Shown piece by piece: positions 39,380-46,614 of a stretch of DNA of 64,000 nt. Where the stretch lies: NCBI RefSeq assembly GCF_900104345.1, contig NZ_FNJN01000002.1, positions 310,001 through 374,000 of the forward strand. The letters are read 5' to 3'. Within the stretch, counting starts at the first letter, position 1, and every line of letters begins with the position of its first letter. This stretch comes from Microbacterium testaceum StLB037 (GTDB lineage: Bacteria > Actinomycetota > Actinomycetes > Actinomycetales > Microbacteriaceae). The notes below the pieces were generated by a model. The model was not told the origin of the DNA. It ran no database searches and worked only from the letters and a program-made list of their open reading frames with translations. Position numbers and translations under genes: made by a program.

Positions 39380-39952
39380 GTGACCGACTACACGATCGGC
39401 TACATCGTCGGCAGCATCTCCAGCACCTCGATCAACCGCCGTCTGGCGAAGGCGCTCGAGAAGGTCGCCCCCGAGGGCGTGACGCTGAAGGAGGTCCCGA
39501 TCAAGGACCTGCCCTTCTACTCGCCCGACTACGACGGCGACTTCCCCCAGGTCGCGCTCGACTTCAAGAAGGCCATCGAAGACACCGACGCCATGTTCGT
39601 CGTGACCCCCGAGTACAGCCGCTCGATCCCGGGCGTGCTCAAGAACGCCCTCGACTGGTCGGCCCGCCCCTACGGCGAGGCCTCGTTCACCGACAAGCCC
39701 ACCGCCGTCATCGGCACCTCGCAGGGCGGCATCGCCACCGCCGCCGGCCAGCAGCACCTGCGCGCCGTGCTCCTGCACTACAACGCGCTCGTCCTCGGTC
39801 AGCCCGAGGGCTACATCCAGTCGACCCCCGGCCTGTTCGAAGAGGACGGCACCGTCACCGACGAGGGCACGGCCGCGTTCCTGCGCTCGATCATCGAGGC
39901 GCTCGTGACCCTTGCGAAGCGCACCGCTCCCGCCGAGGTCCCCGCCGTCTGA
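39380..39952 (+). CDS. NADPH-dependent FMN reductase (chromate/quinone reductase type)
   Basis: A 190-residue flavodoxin-fold protein: phosphate-binding loop GSISSTSINRRLAKAL (the GSxRxxSxN motif), IKDLPFYSPDYDGDFP, and TPEYSRSIPGVLKNALDW, the flavin-ring contact segment. It reduces FMN, quinones or chromate with NAD(P)H. GTG 39380 is preceded by AGAGG at seven bases; upstream ATG 39323 has nothing similar. It is divergent from the histidine kinase; a convergent terminator follows. Confidence 0.92.
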   Translation: MTDYTIGYIVGSISSTSINRRLAKALEKVAPEGVTLKEVPIKDLPFYSPDYDGDFPQVALDFKKAIEDTDAMFVVTPEYSRSIPGVLKNALDWSARPYGEASFTDKPTAVIGTSQGGIATAAGQQHLRAVLLHYNALVLGQPEGYIQSTPGLFEEDGTVTDEGTAAFLRSIIEALVTLAKRTAPAEVPAV

Positions 39953-39964
39953 GGCACCTCTCGC

Positions 39965-39996
39965 GACGGGGTCGGGGGTTCGCCCTCGGCCCCGTC
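39965..39996. terminator. Terminator between convergent genes
   Basis: GACGGGG pairs with CCCCGTC, extended inside by further G:C pairs (GGGG with CCCTC). It lies between the 3' ends of the FMN reductase and ECF42 sigma genes and can serve both. Confidence 0.65.
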
Positions 39997-40032
39997 CTCG
40001 CGCGCGCCGGGTTCCCGCTCGAAGGACCGGCC

Positions 40033-41292
40033 CTACCCCTCCGACTGTCCGTCGGAATTGAGAGCCAGCGCCTCGGCCTTGCGTCGGAGCAGCGCCGCCT
40101 CGCGCTCGTTGCGCGTGAGCCCGGCGGCGGCGAGCAGCTCCGCGCGCGCCTCGGCCGATCGCCCCAGGCGCGACAGCAACTCACCGCGCACCGACGGGAT
40201 GAGGTGCGACCCCTTCAGCTTCCCGGTCGCCGAGAGCGCGTCGACGGCCGCGAGGCCGTCGAGGGCACCGGATGCCATGGCCACCGCGACCGCGCGATTG
40301 AGCGCCACGACCGGATTGGCTCCGAGCCGACCGAGCGCGTCGTAGAGCTGCACGATGCGCGGCCAATCCGTGGTGTCGACACTCGGGGCCTCGGCGTGAC
40401 AGAGCGCGATCGACGCCTGCAGCTGGTACGGCCCGGCGCTTCGCCCGAGGGCTTCGGCGCGTTCGAGCAGCGCCCTGCCGCGCGCGATCGCCGACCGGTC
40501 CCAGCGCCGACGGTCTTGGTCGGCCAACAGCACGGCATCGCCGTTCGCATCGACGCGGGCGGCGAAGCGCGACGCCTGCAGCTCCATGAGCGCCGACAGC
40601 CCGAGCACTTCCGGCTCGCGGGGGAGCAGACGACCGAGCACGCGCCCCAGCCGCACGGCCTCGTGCGCGAGCTCGGTGCGCAGCACCGCGTCACCGGTGC
40701 TCGCGGCGTAGCCCTCGGTGAAGATCAGGTAGATCACCGCCAGCACGGCGGTCCGTCGAGCGGGCCACTCCGAGGGCTCGGGCACCTCGAACGGCGCCCC
40801 GGCCGCGCTCAACGCCTTCTTGGCGCGCACGATCCGCTGCTGCATGGTGGGGACCGGTACGAGGAAGAGCCGTGCGATCGCCTCCGTGTCGAGACCACCG
40901 ACGACCTTGAGGGTCAGCGCGACCTGCGCGTCGCGCGCGAGGACCGGATGACACGCCGTGAACACCAAGCGCAGCACGTCGTCGTCGATGGGCTGCCACA
41001 CGGCATCCGCCAGCTCGTCGAGATCGGCGCCGATGAGCTCGTACTTCTCGCCGCGCACCCGCTCGCGACGCCACCCGTCGATCGCGCGGCGCTTCGCGAC
41101 AGCGGTGAGCCAGGCCCCGGGGTTGTGCGGCACGCCCTCGCGGGGCCACTGCGCCAGGGCCTCGAGCAGAGCGTCGTGCGCAAGGTCTTCGGCGGTGGGC
41201 AGATCACCGACCACGCGCGCTAGCGTCGCGACGATGCGGGCGCCTTCGATGCGCCAGATCGCCGCGACGCGTCGCGAGAGGTCGTCGGTCAC
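40033..41292 (-). CDS. ECF42-group RNA polymerase sigma factor with C-terminal TPR-like domain
   Basis: A 419-residue ECF sigma factor. Regions 2 and 4 lie in the first 180 residues (DLPTAEDLAHDALLEALAQWP, NPGAWLTAVAKRRAIDGWRRER, and VGGLDTEAIARLFLVPVPTMQQRIVRAKK). The remaining 230 residues form an alpha-helical TPR-like domain beginning near RRTAVLAVIYLIFTEGYAAS, with GPYQLQASIALCHAEA and NPVVALNRAVAVAM. This domain and the adjacent DGPF gene define group ECF42, which has no anti-sigma factor and is controlled through its C-terminal domain. Start GTG 41292 lies six bases after the DGPF stop. A matching promoter precedes the pair. Confidence 0.95.
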   Translation of the reverse strand: MTDDLSRRVAAIWRIEGARIVATLARVVGDLPTAEDLAHDALLEALAQWPREGVPHNPGAWLTAVAKRRAIDGWRRERVRGEKYELIGADLDELADAVWQPIDDDVLRLVFTACHPVLARDAQVALTLKVVGGLDTEAIARLFLVPVPTMQQRIVRAKKALSAAGAPFEVPEPSEWPARRTAVLAVIYLIFTEGYAASTGDAVLRTELAHEAVRLGRVLGRLLPREPEVLGLSALMELQASRFAARVDANGDAVLLADQDRRRWDRSAIARGRALLERAEALGRSAGPYQLQASIALCHAEAPSVDTTDWPRIVQLYDALGRLGANPVVALNRAVAVAMASGALDGLAAVDALSATGKLKGSHLIPSVRGELLSRLGRSAEARAELLAAAGLTRNEREAALLRRKAEALALNSDGQSEG

Positions 41293-41298
41293 GTCGGG

Positions 41299-41724
41299 TC
41301 AGCGCGCGGCCTGCTCCTCGCGCCAGCCCTCTTCCTTCTGGATGTACTCGTTGTCGGCGAAGGCCGCGAAGTCGGTCTCGTCGGTCACGCGGCGCACCTC
41401 GAGCGTGTTGCCCGCGATGAGAGGCGCGCGTCGCGCCCATTCGACGGCCTCGTCCTTGCTGGAGACCTCGATGATCCAGAAGCCGTTGAACAGCTCATGG
41501 GTCTCGCCGTAGGGGCCGTCGGTGACGACCGGCTCCTCACCGCCGAACTCGACGACGAAGTTCTTGCTCATGTCTTCGGCGAGGCCGTCGCCGGCGACGA
41601 GCACCCCCGCGTTGACCATGGACTCGTTGTACGCGCCCATCTCGTTGATGACCTGCTCGAACGGGATCTTCTTGTACTCCGCGTACGCCTCGTCGGTGCC
41701 GCGCATGATCAGCATGTACTTCAT
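41299..41724 (-). CDS. YCII/DGPF-domain protein
   Basis: A 141-residue YCII-fold (DGPF) protein. It opens MKYMLIMRGTDEAYAEY, has GVLVAGDGLA in the middle and the eponymous VTDGPYGETHELFNGFWIIEV. DGPF proteins are small ferredoxin-like proteins of unknown biochemistry that are genetically tied to ECF42 sigma factors, as here: the sigma gene follows by six bases. The ATG 41724 has a purine-rich GAGAGAAGA at 8-16 bases upstream. The operon promoter and a 15-base palindrome lie 26-76 bases before the start. Confidence 0.94.
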   Translation of the reverse strand: MKYMLIMRGTDEAYAEYKKIPFEQVINEMGAYNESMVNAGVLVAGDGLAEDMSKNFVVEFGGEEPVVTDGPYGETHELFNGFWIIEVSSKDEAVEWARRAPLIAGNTLEVRRVTDETDFAAFADNEYIQKEEGWREEQAAR

Positions 41725-41749
41725 CGTCGTCTTCTCTCGTCGGTGCTCC

Positions 41750-41800
41750 GGGGAACCGTTCCCCTACTATCGCGTCGAATGGGCACCGAAGGAATCGACA
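41750..41800 (-). promoter_or_regulatory. Candidate ECF42 promoter plus palindromic operator
   Basis: On the minus strand, TGTCGA (41800-41795), 17 bases, then CGAC (41777-41774) match the described ECF42 promoter form (TGTCGA at -35, CGA/TC-type at -10). Transcription would start near 41768. Immediately downstream is the 15-base palindrome GGGGAACCGTTCCCC (41750-41764), well placed for a repressor. This predicts that the DGPF-sigma operon is autoregulated. Confidence 0.72.
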
Positions 41801-41840
41801 GGGTGCGGAAAAGAGTTTCCGGATGCCGCTGCGGCGGCGC

Positions 41841-42686
41841 TCAGCCGAAGATCATCGGCAGGTCGTCCTCGTCGTCGGCGCCCGAGAGGTCGAGGTCAGC
41901 GACCACGGGCACGTGGTCGCTGGGGACTTCGCCCTTGCGCTCGTTGCGGTGGATCTCGGCGCCGTGCACCGCGTCGGCGAACGCCCGCGAGCCGAGGATG
42001 AAGTCGATGCGCAGGCCCTCGTTGCGGGGGAAGCGCAGCTGCTTGTAGTCCCAGTAGGTGTAGCCGGTGGGGATCAGCGGACGCACGACGTCGGTGAGGC
42101 CGGCGGCCTCGAAGGCGCGGAACGCCTCGCGCTCGGGCGGGGAGACGTGGGTGGTCGCGCCCTCGACGACCGTGGGGTCGCCGTTGTCGTCGTCGGTCGG
42201 GGCGATGTTGAAGTCGCCGGTCAGCGCGAGCGGCAGATCGGGGCTCTTCTCGAGGGTGTCGGCCGTGTACTGGCGCAGCTTGTCGAGCCAGTCGAGCTTG
42301 TAGACGTAGTGCGGGTCGTCGAGCCCGCGCCCGTTGGGCACGTAGAGGCTCCACACGCGCACGCCGTTGACGGTCGCGCCGATCGCGCGCGCCTCTTGCG
42401 GCAGGTCGGGGCCCTCTTTGCCCTTCTCGAACCCGGGCATGCCGGGGAAGCCGATCTCGACGTCTTCGAGGGGCTCACGGCTCGCGATGGCGACGCCGTT
42501 CCACTGGTTCAGGCCGTGCGCGGCGACGTGGTACCCGGCCTCTTCGAACGCCGCGTACGGGAACTGCTCCGTCTTGCACTTGATCTCCTGCATCGCCAGC
42601 ACGTCGATGTGCTCGCGCACGCAGAACTCGACGGTGCGGGTGACGCGGGCACGGATGGAGTTGACGTTCCAGGTGGCCAGGCGCAT
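41841..42686 (-). CDS. xthA: Exodeoxyribonuclease III / AP endonuclease
   Basis: A 281-residue ExoIII-type enzyme of the EEP superfamily: MRLATWNVNSIRAR, the metal-binding Glu in MQEIKCK, VRVWSLYVPNG, TGDFNIAP (catalytic Asp/Asn), RIDFILGSR and the C-terminal SDHVPVVADLDL. It cleaves abasic sites in base-excision repair. The start ATG 42686 has TAGGCT on the minus strand seven bases upstream, supporting a leaderless mRNA and excluding the upstream ATG at 42716. It is divergent from pyrE across 83 bases. Confidence 0.96.
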   Translation of the reverse strand: MRLATWNVNSIRARVTRTVEFCVREHIDVLAMQEIKCKTEQFPYAAFEEAGYHVAAHGLNQWNGVAIASREPLEDVEIGFPGMPGFEKGKEGPDLPQEARAIGATVNGVRVWSLYVPNGRGLDDPHYVYKLDWLDKLRQYTADTLEKSPDLPLALTGDFNIAPTDDDNGDPTVVEGATTHVSPPEREAFRAFEAAGLTDVVRPLIPTGYTYWDYKQLRFPRNEGLRIDFILGSRAFADAVHGAEIHRNERKGEVPSDHVPVVADLDLSGADDEDDLPMIFG

Positions 42687-42769
42687 GGCATCCAGCCTAC
42701 TTTCGGCCGCCGACATCGGCGGCCAGGGTGACCCCGGCGTTATCCGTATGGAGCACTAAACTCGGGGCC

Positions 42770-43348
42770 GTGACCACCGCCTCCACGCCCGAGCTCGAAG
42801 CCGACCGTCAGGCCCTCATCGGCCTCATCAAGGACGAGGCGGTGTTCCACGGCGACTTCACCCTCTCGAGCGGCAAGAAGGCGACGTACTACGTCGACAT
42901 GCGCAAGCTCACCCTCGACCACCGCGCCGCTCCCGCGATCGGCCGGTTGGTGCTCGACCTGGTGAAAGACCTCGACGGCGTCGTCGCCGTCGGCGGACTC
43001 ACGCTCGGCGCCGACCCCATCGCCAACTCCGTCATGCACGAGTCGGTGCACGCCGGTCGCCCGCTCGACGCGTTCGTCGTGCGCAAGGAGCCCAAGGACC
43101 ACGGCCGCGGCCGCCAGATCGAGGGCGCCGATGTGAAGGGCAAGCGCGTCGTCGTCGTCGAAGACACCTCGACCACCGGTCAGTCGGCGCTCAAGGCCGT
43201 CGAGGCCCTGCGCCGCGAGGGTGCCGAGGTCGTCGCCGTCGCCGTGATCGTCGACCGCAAGACCGGCGCTCAGGCCGCGATCGAGGCCGAGGGCCTGCAG
43301 TGGCTCGGGTCGATCGACCTCGACGACCTGGGCCTCGCCCCGCAGTAA
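42770..43348 (+). CDS. pyrE: Orotate phosphoribosyltransferase
   Basis: A 192-residue OPRTase: DFTLSSGKKATYYVDMRKLTLD at the start, AVGGLTLGADPIANSV, VRKEPKDHGRGRQIEG (flexible catalytic loop) and the PRPP-binding motif VVVVEDTSTTGQSAL. It makes orotidine 5'-phosphate from orotate and PRPP in pyrimidine synthesis. The GTG start has TAAACT (42757-42762) seven bases upstream: leaderless. It stands apart from other pyr genes. Confidence 0.96.
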   Translation: MTTASTPELEADRQALIGLIKDEAVFHGDFTLSSGKKATYYVDMRKLTLDHRAAPAIGRLVLDLVKDLDGVVAVGGLTLGADPIANSVMHESVHAGRPLDAFVVRKEPKDHGRGRQIEGADVKGKRVVVVEDTSTTGQSALKAVEALRREGAEVVAVAVIVDRKTGAQAAIEAEGLQWLGSIDLDDLGLAPQ

Positions 43349-43363
43349 GCCCGCCGCGTCGCC

Positions 43364-43436
43364 AGAACAGGCAGGTGCGCTGAGAACAGGCCGATTCCGC
43401 GCGACTCGTCCTGTCGCGGTGACACGCCCTGTTCTC
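43364..43436. repeat. Intergenic repeat B: four GAACAGG-type units in two orientations
   Basis: AGAACAGG (43364-43371) and GAGAACAGG (43382-43390) are followed in inverse orientation by CCTGT (43410-43414) and CCTGTTCTC (43428-43436); the second and last form an exact 9-bp inverted repeat. It lies between pyrE and a convergent small gene. It may work as a weak terminator or as a protein-binding array; no family is known to me. Confidence 0.55.
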
Positions 43437-43495
43437 GTGACGATCAGGGGGTGGATGCCGACCCCGCGCCGCCCCGAACGGCGCGACAGCCGTGC

Positions 43496-43642
43496 TCAGG
43501 GCGCGTCGTCTCCCGGCCCATCGAACGGGTCGCGACGACCGCTGCCGCCGCGACGCGAACGGCGCCACTGCACGATGAAGGCGACGAGTGTTCCCGCCGT
43601 GATGACGAAGGCGACGATCAGCCAGAGAGTGCGGTCGTCCAT
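43496..43642 (-). CDS. 48-residue single-pass membrane protein
   Basis: A very short gene: MDDRTLWLIVAFVITAG, then TLVAFIVQWRRSRRGG and an Asp-rich end (DPFDGPGDDAP). One membrane helix is followed by a stop-transfer Arg cluster. A clear ribosome binding site (GAGGAG, about nine bases upstream) precedes the ATG, and the start is only 18 bases after the stop of the HAD phosphatase gene, so the two form an operon. Function unknown. Confidence 0.65.
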   Translation of the reverse strand: MDDRTLWLIVAFVITAGTLVAFIVQWRRSRRGGSGRRDPFDGPGDDAP

Positions 43643-43660
43643 GATGTGGTCTCCTCGGGC

Positions 43661-44491
43661 TCAGAGTCCCGCTTCGAGGCCCTCTTCGCCGTCGGCGAGA
43701 TCGGTCTCGACGGGTTCGGCGCGCACGAGTTCGGCGACCGAGCCCAGGATCTCGTCGGGGCGGAACGGGTAGCGCTCGATCTCGCGCTGGTCGCTGATGC
43801 CGGTCATCACGAGCACCGTGTGCAGGCCCGCCTCGATGCCGGCGACGATGTCGGTGTCCATGCGGTCGCCGATCATGCCGGTGTTCTCGCTGTGGGCGCC
43901 GATGCGGTTGAGGGCGGAGCGGAACATCATCGGGTTGGGCTTGCCGACGATGTAGGGCTCCTTGCCCGTGGCCTTGGTGATCAGGGCCGCGATGGCTCCG
44001 GTGGCGGGCAGCACTCCCTCGGTCGAGGGGCCCGTGGCGTCCGGATTCGTCGCGATGAACCGCGCGCCCCCGCGGATGAAGCGGATCGCCTTCGTGATCG
44101 CTTCGAACGAGTAGTTGCGGGTCTCGCCCACGACGACGTAGTCGGGGGTGGTCTCGGTCATGATGAAGCCCGCCTCGTGCAGGGCGGTGGTGAGCCCCGC
44201 CTCGCCGATGACGAAGGCGGAGCCGCCGGGCATCTGCGACTTCAGGAAGTCGGCCGTGGCGAGCGCCGACGTCCAGATCGACGACTCAGGGACGACGAGC
44301 CCCGACGCCCGCAGACGGGCGCTGAGATCGCGCGGGGTGTAGATCGAGTTGTTCGTCAGTACGAGGAACGGCGTGCCCTCGGAGCGCCACTGCGCGAGCA
44401 ACTCTGATGCTCCGGCGATGGGCGTGTTCTCATGGACGAGAACGCCGTCCATATCGGTCAGCCAGCACTCGATGTCGCCTCGGGTCCGCAT
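43661..44491 (-). CDS. HAD superfamily IIA phosphatase (NagD-like)
   Basis: A 276-residue HAD-IIA protein. Motif I is TDMDGVLVHEN (catalytic Asp pair), motif II VLTNNS, the Lys motif lies in YIVGKPNPMMFRSAL and motif III is MIGDRMDTDIVAGIEAGL. A C2-type cap lies between. NagD-like enzymes dephosphorylate nucleotides or sugar phosphates, often as housecleaning enzymes. TAGGCT on the minus strand lies seven bases before the ATG 44491 (leaderless), and the frame further upstream has no better start. A 48-residue membrane gene follows. Confidence 0.94.
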   Translation of the reverse strand: MRTRGDIECWLTDMDGVLVHENTPIAGASELLAQWRSEGTPFLVLTNNSIYTPRDLSARLRASGLVVPESSIWTSALATADFLKSQMPGGSAFVIGEAGLTTALHEAGFIMTETTPDYVVVGETRNYSFEAITKAIRFIRGGARFIATNPDATGPSTEGVLPATGAIAALITKATGKEPYIVGKPNPMMFRSALNRIGAHSENTGMIGDRMDTDIVAGIEAGLHTVLVMTGISDQREIERYPFRPDEILGSVAELVRAEPVETDLADGEEGLEAGL

Positions 44492-44554
44492 GGGGCCCAG
44501 CCTAGACCCGGCCATCGACACGCTCCCAGGGGGTGATTTCCCCGTGAACGAGCG

Positions 44555-44587
44555 CGGGCGGGCCCGACCGGAGTCGTGGCCCGCCCG
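44555..44587 (-). terminator. Terminator after CsbD-like gene
   Basis: A 10-bp perfect stem, CGGGCGGGCC against GGCCCGCCCG, with a 13-base loop, directly after the stop of the CsbD-like gene on the minus strand. Confidence 0.8.
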
Positions 44588-44602
44588 TCCGCGGAAGCCG
44601 AC

Positions 44603-44773
44603 TTACTTGAAGGTGTCCTTCACGTTCTCGCCGGCCTTCTTGGCGTCGGCCTTGACCTGGTCGGCCTTGCCTTCGGCGGCGAGCTTGTCGTTGTCGGTCG
44701 CGTTGCCGATCGCTTCCTTCGCCTTGCCCACGATGTCCTGAGCGGCGTTCTTGATCTTGTCGTCGAGACCCAT
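44603..44773 (-). CDS. CsbD-like stress protein
   Basis: A 56-residue CsbD-family protein, almost all Lys, Ala, Asp and Glu (MGLDDKIKNAAQDIVGKAKE, then AIGNATDNDKLAAEGKADQ). CsbD-like proteins are small helical stress-induced proteins of unknown mechanism; in Bacillus they belong to the general stress regulon. A good ribosome binding site (GAAGGAG) lies about eight bases before the ATG. Single gene with its own terminator. Confidence 0.92.
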   Translation of the reverse strand: MGLDDKIKNAAQDIVGKAKEAIGNATDNDKLAAEGKADQVKADAKKAGENVKDTFK

Positions 44774-44965
44774 GATCTGACTCCTTCTTGTCGTGTCGGC
44801 GTCGGCGGCGGGAGTATCTCGTCGCGACGGAGCGGGTTGCTCACAGAGGAGACGCACCCCGAGCGGGATTCGTCACGCGAGGTCGCGAAAAACTTTTCGT
44901 CGGGCGGTATTCCGTCTGCGGAATGCACCCGTGACGGACGGGCTCGATCTCGTTAGGGTCGAAGG

Positions 44966-45913
44966 GTGACGCGAACCGAATGGGACCCCGAGAACCTCCC
45001 GAACCTCTCCGGGCGGTCCTATCTGGTCACGGGCGCCACGCGCGGGCTCGGCTTCTTCGCCTGCGAGCAGCTCGCCGGCGCCGGAGCCCATGTGCTGCTG
45101 ACGGGGCGCAATCCCAACAAGATGTCCGCGGCCAAGGCCGCGATCAAGCGATCGACTCCGGATGCCAGCATCGAGACGCTGCTGCTCGACACCAGCAACA
45201 TGGGCTCGGTGCGTGCCGCCGCTGCCACGGCCCGCGCGCGCGGGCGCCTCGACGGTCTGCTGCTGAACGCGGGCATCGTCCACCCGCCCAAGGAGCGCGA
45301 GACCGCCGGCGGCCACGAGTTGGTGTTCGCGACCAACGTGCTCGGGCACTTCGCGCTCGCCGGCGAGCTGCTCAAGCCCCTGGCCGCTGCGCGCGGTCGC
45401 ATGGTGTGGGTCGGCAGCATGTCGACCTCGCTGTGGCGCCACGTCCCCACCGACCCCGAACTGCGTGAGGGTTATTCGCCCTGGCGCGCGTACGTGCAGT
45501 CGAAGGCGGCGACGACCGCTCTGGCGCTCGAGGCGCAGAAGCGCCTGATGGCTCACGGCGTCCCGGTCGAGAGCCTCGTCGCGCACCCCGGGTACTCCAC
45601 GAGCGGCCGGACCCGCGGAGTGCGCGGGGTCAACGAGCCGAGTCGTCTCACCCGCTTCCTCGACAACCTGCAGGCCCCGATCACGCAGTCCAAAGAGCAG
45701 GGGGCCTGGGCGCTCGTCCGCGCGCTCGTCGACCCTCTCGCCGAGGGCGGCTCGATGTACGGACCGGCGCTGGTCGCGCGGGGCGCACCGCGAGTGGCGA
45801 CCCCCGCTCGTCGGACGCGCGGCGGAGAGCTCGGCGCCGACCTGTGGCGCGCGTGCGAGACGGCGACGCACGTGCGGTGGCCGTTCGATCGGGCCCGACG
45901 CGCGGCATCCTGA
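44966..45913 (+). CDS. SDR family oxidoreductase
   Basis: A 315-residue extended-length SDR of the retinol-dehydrogenase-like type. It has the cofactor motif TGATRGLG near residues 22-29, LLNAGIV, a catalytic Ser in VGSMSTS and the YVQSK Tyr-x3-Lys pair after a loop containing YSPWRA. The C-terminus is basic and lacks a membrane helix. Substrate unknown. GTG 44966 has TAGGGT (44954-44959) six bases upstream, so it is likely leaderless. Confidence 0.88.
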   Translation: MTRTEWDPENLPNLSGRSYLVTGATRGLGFFACEQLAGAGAHVLLTGRNPNKMSAAKAAIKRSTPDASIETLLLDTSNMGSVRAAAATARARGRLDGLLLNAGIVHPPKERETAGGHELVFATNVLGHFALAGELLKPLAAARGRMVWVGSMSTSLWRHVPTDPELREGYSPWRAYVQSKAATTALALEAQKRLMAHGVPVESLVAHPGYSTSGRTRGVRGVNEPSRLTRFLDNLQAPITQSKEQGAWALVRALVDPLAEGGSMYGPALVARGAPRVATPARRTRGGELGADLWRACETATHVRWPFDRARRAAS

Positions 45914-45969
45914 ATCCGGGGCTTCACTCGATCTCGGTGAGAGGGCTCAGCTCGCCCCGGTGACGCGTG

Positions 45970-46605
45970 TCAGCGCGTCAGCCAGACCGAGCTCCCCGCC
46001 CCCGCGGGCAACGACACCTCGACGCCGTCGGCGCGCACGACGTCGTCGCTGAGCACCTCGAGTTCATGCCCCACGTCGATGCCGTTCTCCACGAGGGCCC
46101 GCAGCAGCTCCGGATCGCGGTCGCTCACGCGCAGGACCCGACCCGAGTGCCCGGCCGGCGCCTCGGCGAGGAGCACGAAGGGTTCGCGGTGCACCGAGCC
46201 GTCGGCATCCGGGATCGCATCTCCGTGGGGATCGAAACGCGGGCGGCCGAGCCGCTCGTCGATGCCCTCGAGCAGACGGTCGCTGAGGGAGTGCTCGAGG
46301 ACTTCCGCTTCGTCGTGCACCTCGTCCCACGAGTAGCCGAATTCGCGCACGAGCCAGGTCTCGATGAGACGATGGCGACGGATGACGCCCGCCGCACGTC
46401 GCCCGCCCGCGGTCGTCAGCGACACCGGTCCGTACGGCCGGTGTGTGACGAGCCCCTGCGCGGCGAGCTTCTTGACCATCTCGGTCACGCTCGACGGTGC
46501 GAGGCTCAGCACCGCGGCGAGCTGCGAGGGCGTGATCGGATTGTCCTGCCACTCGGTGTGGTGGTAGATCGCCTTGAGATAGTCGTCGGCCACGGGCGAT
46601 TCCAC
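45970..46605 (-). CDS. mntR: DtxR-family metal-dependent repressor (MntR type)
   Basis: A 211-residue DtxR/MntR-type protein: winged helix (VADDYLKAIYHHTEW, LAPSSVTEMVKKLAAQGLV), dimerisation domain with metal ligands around HRLIETWLVREFGYSWDEVHDEAEVLEHSLSD-type sequence, and a C-terminal SH3-like domain. It should sense Mn2+ and repress mntH, whose gene lies nine bases upstream. GTG 46605 has TAGGCT on the minus strand (46612-46617) six bases upstream; the TAG of that hexamer is also the stop codon of mntH. This suggests a separate leaderless mntR transcript in addition to read-through from mntH. Mn2+ rather than Fe2+ is inferred from the neighbour. Confidence 0.9.
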   Translation of the reverse strand: MESPVADDYLKAIYHHTEWQDNPITPSQLAAVLSLAPSSVTEMVKKLAAQGLVTHRPYGPVSLTTAGGRRAAGVIRRHRLIETWLVREFGYSWDEVHDEAEVLEHSLSDRLLEGIDERLGRPRFDPHGDAIPDADGSVHREPFVLLAEAPAGHSGRVLRVSDRDPELLRALVENGIDVGHELEVLSDDVVRADGVEVSLPAGAGSSVWLTR

Positions 46606-46614
46606 TCCGTCAGC

